DNA of 64,000 nucleotides from Dyella sp. SG609 (lineage in GTDB: Bacteria > Pseudomonadota > Gammaproteobacteria > Xanthomonadales > Rhodanobacteraceae), in contig NZ_JAAZQJ010000001.1 of the NCBI RefSeq assembly GCF_012275375.1, positions 620,001-684,000 on the forward strand. The letters are read 5' to 3'. The notes beneath the pieces are model-generated. The model was not told the DNA's origin. It worked only from the letters and a program-made list of their open reading frames with translations, and ran no database searches. Positions 29,602 through 37,468 of the stretch are shown here, in pieces. A program made the translations under genes and the position numbers. Numbering within the stretch: the stretch's first letter is position 1; each line of letters opens with the position of its first letter.

Positions 29602-30234
29602 CTAGTCAAGACATTCTCCTCGCAGAATCCGGCTGGCGTACTCGCGAAGGTATGGGCGCGCGTCCTTTTCGGCCTCGGCCAATAACGCCGGAAGCTGCGA
29701 TGAGCCGATGCCTTGCAGGCAATAAAGCGCATTCATTCGCGCCCACTGCTGTGCTTCATCGGGCCGGTGCCAGGCTGCCAGGGCGAATTTTTCGACCGAG
29801 GGCGAATCGATTCGAAGCAGCGATTGCAGTGCGCGGCGCCGGACGTATTCGTGCTCGTCGTCAGCCATCTTCAACAGCAGCGGTTCCGCTTGGACGCCCA
29901 GCCATGCCAGCTGGACGGCGAGTTGCCAGCGCGCATCGCGTTCATCGATCTCAAGCGAGGCTTGGGCAAGCGATAGCAGCAGTTCTGGATGGCGGGTCCT
30001 GATCTCTTCGGCGAGATATTCGATCTCGTTGTCGCGCGCGATGGCGTAGAGGACCTGCGTCTGCTCCCCCCGCTGCCAGTGATCGAACGGGCGGCTGGCG
30101 ACGAATTCGAGTACGGCTGCGTGAAGTGCTGGCCACTCCGTGTAGTCGCACTCCCATTCGCCATATCGTTCGGTGCTTGGGTAAGTGCCGGCCCATGCCT
30201 TGAATTTGTCCACTTCGAGCAATGGGTTTGGCAT
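29602..30234 (-). CDS. HEAT-repeat-like protein
   Basis: 210 residues, all helical in appearance. The middle and C-terminal parts show paired helices with HEAT-like spacing (ADDEHEYVRRRALQSLLRID and ARMNALYCLQGIGSSQLPALL). No signal peptide and no catalytic motif. AGGGA lies just before the ATG. Stands alone just outside the right island border. Probably a protein-interaction module; partner unknown. Confidence 0.7.
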   Translation of the reverse strand: MPNPLLEVDKFKAWAGTYPSTERYGEWECDYTEWPALHAAVLEFVASRPFDHWQRGEQTQVLYAIARDNEIEYLAEEIRTRHPELLLSLAQASLEIDERDARWQLAVQLAWLGVQAEPLLLKMADDEHEYVRRRALQSLLRIDSPSVEKFALAAWHRPDEAQQWARMNALYCLQGIGSSQLPALLAEAEKDARPYLREYASRILRGECLD

Positions 30235-30344
30235 CCCGATCCCTTAGTCCAGCTGAAAAGTGCGACTTGCGTAATCTTTGATGCTACCCCGAAGCCATCC
30301 GGCTCTCGGGGCCGCAAAGTCCGAATTTCGTATGGGCAGGGTAT

Positions 30345-30364
30345 TTGTAGGAATTCCCCTACAA
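30345..30364 (+). promoter_or_regulatory. Dyad element, copy 2 (perfect)
   Basis: TTGTAGG, six bases AATTCC, CCTACAA: both halves match perfectly. A terminator follows 123 nt downstream at 30487. Confidence 0.55.
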
Positions 30365-30486
30365 CACGACGCGCCTTTCACCTCTACCCCCACCTAAGAC
30401 AAATCCGCAAACTATCTCTGTCCGGCAAGTCAGGCTCCTTTGCCGATGCCCCGGACACTAAGGACGAAGCGGCTAGGGACGGCTGC

Positions 30487-30511
30487 AAGCCCCATGGATG
30501 GGGCTTTTCTT
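30487..30511 (+). terminator. Intrinsic terminator
   Basis: AAGCCCCAT, GG loop, ATGGGGCTT followed by TTCTTTTTC. No protein gene precedes it on the plus strand. Confidence 0.8.
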
Positions 30512-30571
30512 TTTCGGGGCACAGGAGTGCGGCCGGGACTACGGCACCCGCATTCATGCCTGGAAGCGCAG

Positions 30572-30594
30572 CCCGCCTTATGGCGGGTTTTTTG
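30572..30594 (+). terminator. Intrinsic terminator
   Basis: CCCGCC and GGCGGG arms (30572-30577, 30582-30587) followed by TTTTTTG. Confidence 0.75.
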
Positions 30595-30729
30595 TTGGCT
30601 GAGGGCCGGGGTGCGTCCGACCTGGGCGTCGCCGACCATGTGGCGGACCTGATCCAGAAGCATCGGACGATCCGTGCGGTGTTGCCGGAAGAGGGCGCTC
30701 ATCTGGTGTCGGCGCGATACCGACGCCAC

Positions 30730-30749
30730 TCATCGGAATTCCCCTACAA
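30730..30749 (+). promoter_or_regulatory. Dyad element, copy 3
   Basis: Right half CCTACAA and spacer AATTCC are identical to copy 2 (15 nt GGAATTCCCCTACAA shared); the left half is degenerate (TCATCGG). A terminator follows 148 nt downstream. Confidence 0.5.
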
Positions 30750-30896
30750 GAACTTGCGCCATTCGCCGCTAGGTGCCGATTGCGAATAGGCGCAATCTGC
30801 ATCTGCCCCGCGAGTCAGGCGGTGAGTTTCAGGCTCATGCCAGCCGATGACCGGGGCGTTCTTCTGTATGGCTCATGCCCCTGAGCCCTAGGCTTT

Positions 30897-30926
30897 GGCG
30901 CCCCGCACTCCGGGGCGCCTTTTTGT
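30897..30926 (+). terminator. Intrinsic terminator
   Basis: GGCGCCCC (30897-30904) and GGGGCGCC (30912-30919) stem followed by TTTTTG. Confidence 0.85.
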
Positions 30927-31029
30927 TTGTGTGCTCCGTGGCACGGTCGCGCAGAACTCATGCCACGACAGCAAGCTCCATGGCCGTCAATGTGCCGCCG
31001 CCAGTGAAATTGAGACTTGGACCACAAAT

Positions 31030-31049
31030 ACGTAGGCCATCGCCTACAC
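31030..31049 (+). promoter_or_regulatory. Dyad element, copy 4
   Basis: ACGTAGG, six bases CCATCG, CCTACAC; core GTAGG-N6-CCTAC intact. It lies 126 nt before the start of the small hypothetical gene at 31176. Confidence 0.45.
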
Positions 31050-31175
31050 AACGACGTGCCGCACGCCGATAGGACGATTCCTCACGCCGATGCATGCTTC
31101 GCACGCTGGCATGGCGACCGTTGCATGGATGCGCGACCGCAAGCCGGCGTACTTCATCCCAGAGGGGCAAGCACG

Positions 31176-31418
31176 ATGATCATCTACGCGCTCAAGCCTT
31201 CGCACGAAGGCCAATGGAATATCTGCCGCTCGGGCTTCTGCCTGTTCAGCGGCCTGCGCCTGGGGCCGGCGATCACGCTGGCGCGGGAAGTCGCACGCGA
31301 CGAGCACGCGCGCTCGGGCCGTTCGATCTGCGTGGAAATGCCGGGGCTGGGTTCGGCCATCCGGCTGGCGCAGTACGAGGACCGCTCGATCGAAGGCTTC
31401 GCCGTCGCCGGTTGCTGA
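31176..31418 (+). CDS. Small hypothetical protein
   Basis: 80 residues, MIIYALKPSHEGQWNI start. GAGGGGCAAG precedes the ATG. A beta-beta-alpha-beta pattern is suggested (QWNICRSGFCLF, then the helix AITLAREVARDEHARSG, then ICVEMPG), reminiscent of DUF2188-type small proteins in layout, but I cannot confirm membership. Good codon use for a high-GC genome supports it being real. Confidence 0.65.
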   Translation: MIIYALKPSHEGQWNICRSGFCLFSGLRLGPAITLAREVARDEHARSGRSICVEMPGLGSAIRLAQYEDRSIEGFAVAGC

Positions 31419-31503
31419 TCCGCCGGCGCGGCGCCATCCGCTTCTTGTCATTCCCGCCCGGGCACGGGCAAAGTGGCGCGATTCCCTCCCCAGGACGCCG
31501 CCC

Positions 31504-33180
31504 ATGCTTCTGTCCCGCCGCCTCGCCGCCGCCGTGCTGCTGGCGCTTGCCCTCGCGCCGTTGCAGGCCGCCACGCTGCTCGTCAACGCACGCGTGCACA
31601 CCATGGATCCCGCCAGGCCCGAGGCCACCGCGCTGGCCTGGGACGGCGAAGGCCGCCTGCTCGCTGTAGGCACCACGGCCGAACTGCAGGAGAAGTTCGC
31701 CGGTGCGGAGTCGGTGGATGCGCACGGCGCGACGGTGATCCCCGGCCTGATCGACGCCCATGGACACGTACTCGGCCTGGGGATGGTCCGCGGCCAGGCC
31801 GACCTGGTCGGCGCGCATTCCAAGGCGGAGATCGTCCAGCGCCTGAAGGATTTCGCCGCGAAGCTGCCCAAGGACGCCTGGCTGCTCGGCCGCGGCTGGG
31901 ACCAGAACCTGTGGCCGGACAAGCAGTTTCCCAGCGCGGCCGATCTGGATCAGGCATTTCCGGATCGGCCGGTCTTTCTCGAGCGCATCGACGGCCACGC
32001 TTCCTGGGCCAATACCGCGGCGATGAAGAAGGCCAGCAAGCCGCTCGATGGCGACTGGCAGCCGGATGGCGGGCGCATCGTGCGCGTCGGCACGCGCGCC
32101 ACCGGCGTGCTGATCGACGGCGCGCAGCCGCTGGTGGGCAATGCGGTGCCGCCGCGGACCCCGGCGCAGACACGCGAGATGTACCGCACCGCCTTCAAGG
32201 AGCTGGTGGCGCAAGGCCTGACCGGCGTGCACGACGCCGGCGTCAGCCTGGACGATTTCCGCGTGCTGCAGCAGATGGCCAAGGCCGGCGATATCCCGCT
32301 GCGCCTGTACGAAATGGCCGACGGCAACCATGCCGCGCTGGAATGGCTGTGCATGCAGGGCGGGCAATGGATCGACGACAGCGGCCGCCTGCGCATGCAT
32401 ACGGTGAAGCTGTACATGGACGGCGCGCTGGGCAGCCGCGGCGCGGCCCTGCTGCAGGACTACAGCGACGACCACGGCAATCGCGGCATCTTCGTCACCT
32501 CGCCGGAGGACTACCGCGTCGCGGTGGAGAAGGCGCACAAGTGCGGCGTGCAGGTGGCCACCCATGCCATCGGCGACCGCGGCAACCGCATGGTGCTGGA
32601 CACCTACCAGGCCGCGCTGGGCAAGGACGCGCAGGGCGACCACCGCTGGCGCGTGGAGCACGCGCAGATCCTGGCGCTGGACGACATCCCGCGTTTCGCC
32701 AAGCTGCATCTGATCGCCTCGATGCAGCCGACCCATGCCACCTCGGACATGCCCTGGGCCGCGCAGCGCCTGGGCATCGACCGCCTCAAGGGCGCCTATG
32801 CCTGGCAGCGCTTCCTGCACGAGCAGGTGCCGCTGGCCTTCGGCTCGGATTTCCCGGTGGAAAGCCCCAATCCGATGCTGGGCATCTATGCGGCGATCAC
32901 CCGCCAGGACCTGAAGGGCCAGCCGCCGGGCGGCTGGCTGCCGGACCAGAAGGTCAGCCGCATCCAGGCCCTGGCCGGCTTTACCCGCACCGCGGCCTAT
33001 GCGGCTTTCATGGAGCGCGAGGTGGGCATGCTGAAAGAAGGCATGCGTGCCGACTTCGTGGTGCTCAATGCCGACCCGCTGACCATTCCGCCGCGCCAGG
33101 TCGCCGACCTCAAGCCGCTCAGCACCTGGGTCGACGGCAAGGCCGTGTACGAAGCCGGAAAAGCCGACGCCGCGCGATGA
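31504..33180 (+). CDS. Exported YtcJ-type amidohydrolase
   Basis: 558 residues. Signal peptide LLSRRLAAAVLLALALAPLQA, then an Amidohydro_3 fold: N-terminal beta domain (LLVNARVHTMDP), metal-binding IDAHGH, mid-protein VATHAIGDRGNRMVLD and VEHAQIL, and the C-terminal FGSDFPVES Asp. These are the expected ligands of the metal centre. Family members hydrolyse amide or formamide-type bonds; substrate unknown, acting outside the cytoplasm. Convergent with azoR. Confidence 0.9.
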   Translation: MLLSRRLAAAVLLALALAPLQAATLLVNARVHTMDPARPEATALAWDGEGRLLAVGTTAELQEKFAGAESVDAHGATVIPGLIDAHGHVLGLGMVRGQADLVGAHSKAEIVQRLKDFAAKLPKDAWLLGRGWDQNLWPDKQFPSAADLDQAFPDRPVFLERIDGHASWANTAAMKKASKPLDGDWQPDGGRIVRVGTRATGVLIDGAQPLVGNAVPPRTPAQTREMYRTAFKELVAQGLTGVHDAGVSLDDFRVLQQMAKAGDIPLRLYEMADGNHAALEWLCMQGGQWIDDSGRLRMHTVKLYMDGALGSRGAALLQDYSDDHGNRGIFVTSPEDYRVAVEKAHKCGVQVATHAIGDRGNRMVLDTYQAALGKDAQGDHRWRVEHAQILALDDIPRFAKLHLIASMQPTHATSDMPWAAQRLGIDRLKGAYAWQRFLHEQVPLAFGSDFPVESPNPMLGIYAAITRQDLKGQPPGGWLPDQKVSRIQALAGFTRTAAYAAFMEREVGMLKEGMRADFVVLNADPLTIPPRQVADLKPLSTWVDGKAVYEAGKADAAR

Positions 33181-33219
33181 ACTGCGCGGCGCCGGCCGGG
33201 GTGGAGGGCAGGGTGGAAC

Positions 33220-33804
33220 TTAAGCCGCCTTGCGGGCAACCACGCCGATGCTGGCCTGGGCGGTCTTCAGCGCTTCGATCTTGTGGTCGGCGCTGACGTT
33301 CACGCCTTCGGCGCGGACGAATTCCACGTCGGTGATGCCGAGGAAGCCGAGCACCGCGCGCAGGTAGGGCTCCTGGAAGTCGAACGACTGGGCGGCCGTG
33401 CCCTGGCCGTAGAAGCCGCCGCGGCTGGAGGCGATCACCACGCGCTTGCCCTTGGCCAGGCCTTCCGGACCGTTCGCGGTGTAGTGGAAAGTCTTGCCGG
33501 CGACCGCCACGCGGTCGATCCAGGCCTTCAGTGCGCTGGGCACGGAGAAGTTGTACATCGGGGCGCCAATCACGATCACGTCGGCGGCCAGGAATTCTTC
33601 CAGCACGGCGCTGCCGAGCACGGCGGCCGGATCGGCGGCGTCGGCCACCGGGCTCCAGTGCGGGATCGGCTGGGCGGCGAGGTCGCGGTAGGTGACTTCC
33701 GCGCCCGGCTGTTCGCGGACCAGCTCGGCTACGATGGCGGCGGTCAGGCCGCGGGACACCGAGTGGCTGCCCAAGGCGCTGGAATCGATGTGCAGGACTT
33801 TCAT
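33220..33804 (-). CDS. azoR: FMN-dependent NADH-azoreductase
   Basis: 194 residues with a flavodoxin-like fold. KVLHIDSSALGSHSVSRGL binds the FMN phosphate, and PMYNFSVPSALKAWIDRV is the family signature next to the flavin. Reduces azo dyes and quinones with NADH, usually for protection against quinone stress. GAGGAA precedes the ATG. The divergent LysR gene 120 bp away is the probable regulator. Confidence 0.93.
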   Translation of the reverse strand: MKVLHIDSSALGSHSVSRGLTAAIVAELVREQPGAEVTYRDLAAQPIPHWSPVADAADPAAVLGSAVLEEFLAADVIVIGAPMYNFSVPSALKAWIDRVAVAGKTFHYTANGPEGLAKGKRVVIASSRGGFYGQGTAAQSFDFQEPYLRAVLGFLGITDVEFVRAEGVNVSADHKIEALKTAQASIGVVARKAA

Positions 33805-33924
33805 GGCGCTATTCCTCGTTCGGGGGCCGGTCGGTATGCCGGCGACGGGAATAACGATATTCTTGGAACAATCATCCGATAAGCCGGGTGATTGCGAACG
33901 AATTGTTTCATATTGGAAACGACG
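33805..33924. promoter_or_regulatory. azoR/lysR divergent promoter region
   Basis: 120 bp with an imperfect dyad GTTTC-ATATTG-GAAAC at 33905-33920 next to the LysR start and a related ATTCTTGGAAC around 33860-33870. Both have the T-N11-A layout used by LysR regulators. Confidence 0.4.
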
Positions 33925-34890
33925 ATGAGCGTACTCGACGGCGCCCTGCAGGACCTCAACGACCTCTATTTCTTCGCCTCGGTGGTGGAGCACGGCGGTT
34001 TCTCGGCCGCGGGGCGGGCGCTGGGCATCCCCAAGTCGCGCCTGAGCAAGCGCATCGCGCAGCTGGAAGACCGCCTCGGCGTGCGCCTGCTGCAGCGGAC
34101 CACGCGCCGCTTCGTGGTCACCGAGGTGGGCGAGCGCTTCTATTCGCACTGCCGCGCCGTGCTGGAAGAGGCGCGCGCCGCCCAGGACGCCGTGGACGAG
34201 CTGCGCACCGAGCCGCGCGGCGTGGTGCGGGTGAGCTGTCCCAACTCGCTGGCCCAGACCATCGTGGCGCACGTGCTGCCGGACTTCCTGGCGCAGTACC
34301 CCAAGGTGCAGGTGCGCCTGCAGGCCACCAACCGCCGGGTGGATCTGATCGGCGAAGGCGTGGACGTGGCGATCCGCGTGCGCTCCAAGCTGGATACCGA
34401 CGCCACCCTGGTGATGCGCACCTTCGGCCAGTCGCGCGTGCTGATCGTGGCCAGCCCCAAGCTGCTGGAGCAGAGCGGACGTCCGAGGCTGCCCGCGGAT
34501 CTTTCCGCGATCCCCGCGCTGGCCATGAACGAGCACGAGGGCGCGCACAGCTGGGAGCTGCTGGGCGCGGACAACGAGCGCGTGGTGGTGGATATCCAGC
34601 CGCGCTTGATCTGCGGCGATTTCTCCGTGCTGCTCGAATCCGCGCGGCGCGGCATCGGCGTCACCCTGCTGCCGGAATTCGTCTGCGCGCCGGCCATCAC
34701 CAACGGCGACCTGGAAGTACTGCTGCCGGATTGGAGCGTGCCCGAGGGCACCATGCACTTCGTCTATCCGAGCCGGCGCGGCCTGCTGCCGGGCGTGCGC
34801 GCTTTTGTCGACTTCCTCGCCGAGCGCCTGCCGCAGGCGACGCTGCAGAAGCACGAGCAGTGCAGCAAGCGGCCCTGTCCGGAAGTCTGA
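33925..34890 (+). CDS. LysR-family regulator, probably of azoR
   Basis: 321 residues. N-terminal winged helix-turn-helix (LNDLYFFASVVEHGGFSAAGRALGIPKSRLSKRIAQLE), then the periplasmic-binding-like effector domain, of the AaeR/DsdC-like subgroup seen beside quinone-responsive genes. ATG at 33925 is used; the frame opens further at a TTG at 33892. The divergent azoR gene is the natural target, which would fit a quinone or aldehyde signal, but this is inference. Confidence 0.88.
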   Translation: MSVLDGALQDLNDLYFFASVVEHGGFSAAGRALGIPKSRLSKRIAQLEDRLGVRLLQRTTRRFVVTEVGERFYSHCRAVLEEARAAQDAVDELRTEPRGVVRVSCPNSLAQTIVAHVLPDFLAQYPKVQVRLQATNRRVDLIGEGVDVAIRVRSKLDTDATLVMRTFGQSRVLIVASPKLLEQSGRPRLPADLSAIPALAMNEHEGAHSWELLGADNERVVVDIQPRLICGDFSVLLESARRGIGVTLLPEFVCAPAITNGDLEVLLPDWSVPEGTMHFVYPSRRGLLPGVRAFVDFLAERLPQATLQKHEQCSKRPCPEV

Positions 34891-34966
34891 AAAGCGGCGG
34901 GCGCGCGGGCCCGAAAGCTCCCGCGTGCTAGCATCCCGTTTGGACTTCCAAACCCTCAGAGCCTCG

Positions 34967-36112
34967 ATGCGTATCGACACCAAGCTTCCGAAGGTGGGCA
35001 CCACCATCTTCAGCGTGATGAGCCAGCTCGCCGTCGAGCACCAGGCGGTCAACCTGGGGCAGGGCTTTCCCGATTTCGAACCGCCGGAACCGCTGCGCGA
35101 CGCCATCAGCCGCGCCATGGCCGAAGGGCGCAACCAGTACGCGCCGGGCATCGGCCTGCCGGCGCTGCGCGAGCAGATCGCGCTGAAGACCGAGCGCATG
35201 TACGGCCGCCGCATCGACGCGGGCACCGACGTCACCGTCACGTCCGGCGCCACCGAGGCGCTGTTCGCGGCGATCGCCGCGGTGGTGCGCGCGGGCGACG
35301 AAGTGATCATGTTCGACCCGGCCTACGACAGCTACGAGCCGGCGATTGACCTGCAGGGCGCCAAGGCGGTGCATATCCCGCTCACCGTGCCCAGCTTCGG
35401 CATCGACTGGCAGCGCGTGCGCGAGGCCGTCACGCCGCGCACGCGGATGATCCTGATCAACAGCCCGCACAATCCTTCCGGCGCGGTGCTGTCGGCGGCG
35501 GATCTGGACGAACTCGCGGCGATCGTGCGCGACACGGAGATCGTGGTGCTGTCCGACGAAGTGTACGAACACATCGTGTTCGACGGCGCGCTGCACCAGA
35601 GCGTGCTCCGCCACGCGGAGCTGGCCGGGCGCAGTATCGTGGTGTCCTCGTTCGGTAAGACCTATCACTGCACCGGCTGGAAGCTCGGCTACGCGGTGGC
35701 GCCGCCGGCGCTGTCGGCGGAGTTCCGCAAGGTGCACCAGTACCTCACCTTCTGCACCTTCCATCCGGCGCAGGTGGCGTTCGCGCAATTCATGGCCAGC
35801 ACGCCGGAGCATTACCTGGAACTGCCGGCGTTCTACCAGGCCAAGCGCGACCGTTTCCGCGCGCTCATCCAGCCGTCCCGCTTCAAGCTGCTGGACGTGC
35901 CGGGCGGTTATTTCCAGCTGGTGGACTACGCCGCGATCCGCGACGAATCCGACGTGGCCTTCTGCGAGTGGCTGGTGAAGCACGGCGGCGTGGCGGCGAT
36001 CCCGCTGGCGCCGTTCTACGAGACCGCGCCGGACACGCGCCTGGTGCGCCTGTGCTTCGCCAAGAGCGACGCCACCATGGAAGCCGCCGCGGAGCGCCTA
36101 TGCAAGCTCTGA
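34967..36112 (+). CDS. ybdL: Methionine aminotransferase
   Basis: 381 residues, fold-type I PLP enzyme. GFPDFEPPEPL at the start, NSPHNPSGAV, and the PLP lysine in SSFGKTYHCTGWKLGY are typical of the YbdL/kynurenine aminotransferase group. YbdL prefers methionine, transferring its amino group to 2-oxo acids. The ATG at 34967 matches the family start although 54 more codons are open upstream. Its 3' end overlaps the omega-amidase gene by 13 nt. Confidence 0.9.
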   Translation: MRIDTKLPKVGTTIFSVMSQLAVEHQAVNLGQGFPDFEPPEPLRDAISRAMAEGRNQYAPGIGLPALREQIALKTERMYGRRIDAGTDVTVTSGATEALFAAIAAVVRAGDEVIMFDPAYDSYEPAIDLQGAKAVHIPLTVPSFGIDWQRVREAVTPRTRMILINSPHNPSGAVLSAADLDELAAIVRDTEIVVLSDEVYEHIVFDGALHQSVLRHAELAGRSIVVSSFGKTYHCTGWKLGYAVAPPALSAEFRKVHQYLTFCTFHPAQVAFAQFMASTPEHYLELPAFYQAKRDRFRALIQPSRFKLLDVPGGYFQLVDYAAIRDESDVAFCEWLVKHGGVAAIPLAPFYETAPDTRLVRLCFAKSDATMEAAAERLCKL

Positions 36113-36897
36113 CTGTCAGCCTGGTGCAGGGAGCCACGCGCTGGCACGACGCGCCGGCCAATCGCGACTATTACGGTGCGCTGGTGCGCGGCGTGGGCAG
36201 GAGCGACCTGATCGTGCTGCCGGAAACGTTTCTCTCCGGCTTCAGCAACGACACCCGCGCCAGCGCGGAAACCATGGACGGCGAAGGCGTGGCCTGGCTG
36301 CGCGCGCTGGCCCAGGAAGTCGGCGCCACCCTGTGCGGCAGCCTGGCCATCCGCGAAGGCGACACCGTATACAACCGCCTGCTGTGGGTGCGTCCGGACG
36401 GCAGCTTCGCGCAGTACGACAAGCGCCATCTGTTCCGTATGGCCGGCGAGCACACGCGCTACGGCGGCGGCCGCGAGCGGCTGATCGTGGAGCTGAAGGG
36501 TTGGCGCATCCTGCCGCAGGTCTGCTACGACCTGCGCTTCCCGGTGTGGCTGCGCAACCGCCGCGTGGAAGCCGCCGCGGGCGGCATGGATTACGACCTG
36601 GCCGTGTTCGTCGCCAACTGGCCGGCGCCGCGCCGCCAGCCGTGGCGCACGCTGCTGCGCGCGCGCGCGATCGAGAATCTCAGCTACGTGATCGGGCTCA
36701 ATCGCGTCGGCGTGGATGGCAACGACTTGCCCTATGCGGGCGACAGCGCGGTGCTCGATGCGGTGGGCGAGCCGCTGATCGAGCTGGGGCCGCAGGAGCA
36801 GGTGGCGACGGTGACGCTGGATCCCGCACCGCTGCTGGCGCATCGCGAGCGCTTTCCGGCATGGATGGATGCGGATGAGTTTTCGCTGCAGCCGTAG
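36100..36897 (+). CDS. yafV: Omega-amidase (nitrilase superfamily)
   Basis: 265 residues with the nitrilase Glu-Lys-Cys triad: Glu42 in LPETF, Lys in QYDKRHLF, Cys in QVCYDLRFP. The match to YafV/Nit2-type omega-amidases is good: they hydrolyse 2-oxoglutaramate and 2-oxosuccinamate. The start overlaps ybdL, so the pair is coupled, fitting a pathway where glutamine-type transamination of 2-keto-methiol butyrate is pulled forward by removing 2-oxoglutaramate (methionine salvage). Confidence 0.9.
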   Translation: MQALTVSLVQGATRWHDAPANRDYYGALVRGVGRSDLIVLPETFLSGFSNDTRASAETMDGEGVAWLRALAQEVGATLCGSLAIREGDTVYNRLLWVRPDGSFAQYDKRHLFRMAGEHTRYGGGRERLIVELKGWRILPQVCYDLRFPVWLRNRRVEAAAGGMDYDLAVFVANWPAPRRQPWRTLLRARAIENLSYVIGLNRVGVDGNDLPYAGDSAVLDAVGEPLIELGPQEQVATVTLDPAPLLAHRERFPAWMDADEFSLQP

Positions 36898-36902
36898 TTG
36901 CT

Positions 36903-37038
36903 CGTCATTCCGGCGCAGGCCGGAATCCAGTGGCGATATTGCCAGGTTGTCGCGATATCGCGGCCGGCAACCGACCACAGCATCAAGGCGACAATCGAGC
37001 CTTATCGTCACTGGATTCCGGCCTACGCCGGAATGACG
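36903..37038. repeat. Second copy of the CGTCATTCCGGC paired repeat
   Basis: 33-nt arms at 36903-36935 and 37006-37038 (inverted, few changes), enclosing 70 bases; homologous to 11956-12089 through arms and part of the interior. Confidence 0.8.
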
Positions 37039-37071
37039 AGCAAGTGGAACGGCGCGGAATCTTCCATGCGC

Positions 37072-37101
37072 AAAAAAAGCCGCCTTTCGGCGGCTTTTTT
37101 T
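37072..37101. terminator. Bidirectional terminator yafV / arsC
   Basis: AGCCGCC (37078-37084), TTTC loop, GGCGGCT (37089-37095), flanked by a run of A on the left and T on the right; between convergent genes. Confidence 0.85.
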
Positions 37102-37108
37102 CATGCGC

Positions 37109-37459
37109 TCACAAAATCCCCAGCACCGATTCCGGCGGCCGCCCCAGCTTCGCCTTGCCATTGGCAACGACGATGGGTCGCTCGATCAGGCGCGGATACC
37201 GCGACATCGCCGCGATCAGGTCGTGCTCGCTCAGCGCGGGATCGTCCAGCCCCAGCTCGGCATATTCCGCCTCGCCCTTGCGGATCAGTTCGCGCGCCGT
37301 CATGCCGAGCTGATCGAGCAGCTGTACGAGTTCATCGATGCTGGGCGGCGTGTCGAGATAGTTGATCACCTCGCACTGGCAGCCGCGCTCCTGCAGCAGC
37401 GCGAGTGTGGCGCGCGACTTGGTGCACTGGTCGTTGTGATAGATGCGGACCGCGTCCAT
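37109..37459 (-). CDS. arsC: ArsC-family arsenate reductase
   Basis: 116 residues, thioredoxin-like. The active Cys12 lies in YHNDQCTKSR, and the C-terminal part carries RPIVVANGKAKLGRPPE with the Arg residues used to bind arsenate. Reduces arsenate with glutathione/glutaredoxin, or belongs to the related YffB-type group of uncertain substrate. No ars regulator or pump is nearby, so a role in arsenic resistance is uncertain. Confidence 0.85.
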   Translation of the reverse strand: MDAVRIYHNDQCTKSRATLALLQERGCQCEVINYLDTPPSIDELVQLLDQLGMTARELIRKGEAEYAELGLDDPALSEHDLIAAMSRYPRLIERPIVVANGKAKLGRPPESVLGIL

Positions 37460-37468
37460 CGCCTGGAC

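Larger units (their letters stand above)
30235..31175. other. Non-coding region with three terminators and three dyad elements
   Basis: 941 bases without a supportable protein gene; the open frames present have no ribosome-binding site and no family resemblance. Dyad elements lie at 30345, 30730 and 31030; terminators at 30487, 30572 and 30897. The pattern dyad, about 120-150 nt, terminator occurs twice in succession and suggests short RNA genes. Confidence 0.6.

Noticed and set aside
29267-29605. 112-codon frame crossing the right attachment site
   Set aside because: It runs from island DNA into the chromosome flank and resembles nothing; a frame created by insertion.
30412-30510. Segment ahead of the 30487 terminator considered as a c-di-GMP riboswitch
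   Set aside because: It lacks the conserved GEMM bases I would expect, and no gene follows the terminator.
33220-35310. 696-codon minus-strand frame through lysR and azoR
   Set aside because: Only its last 194 codons are the real azoR gene; the rest is antisense to lysR and ybdL.
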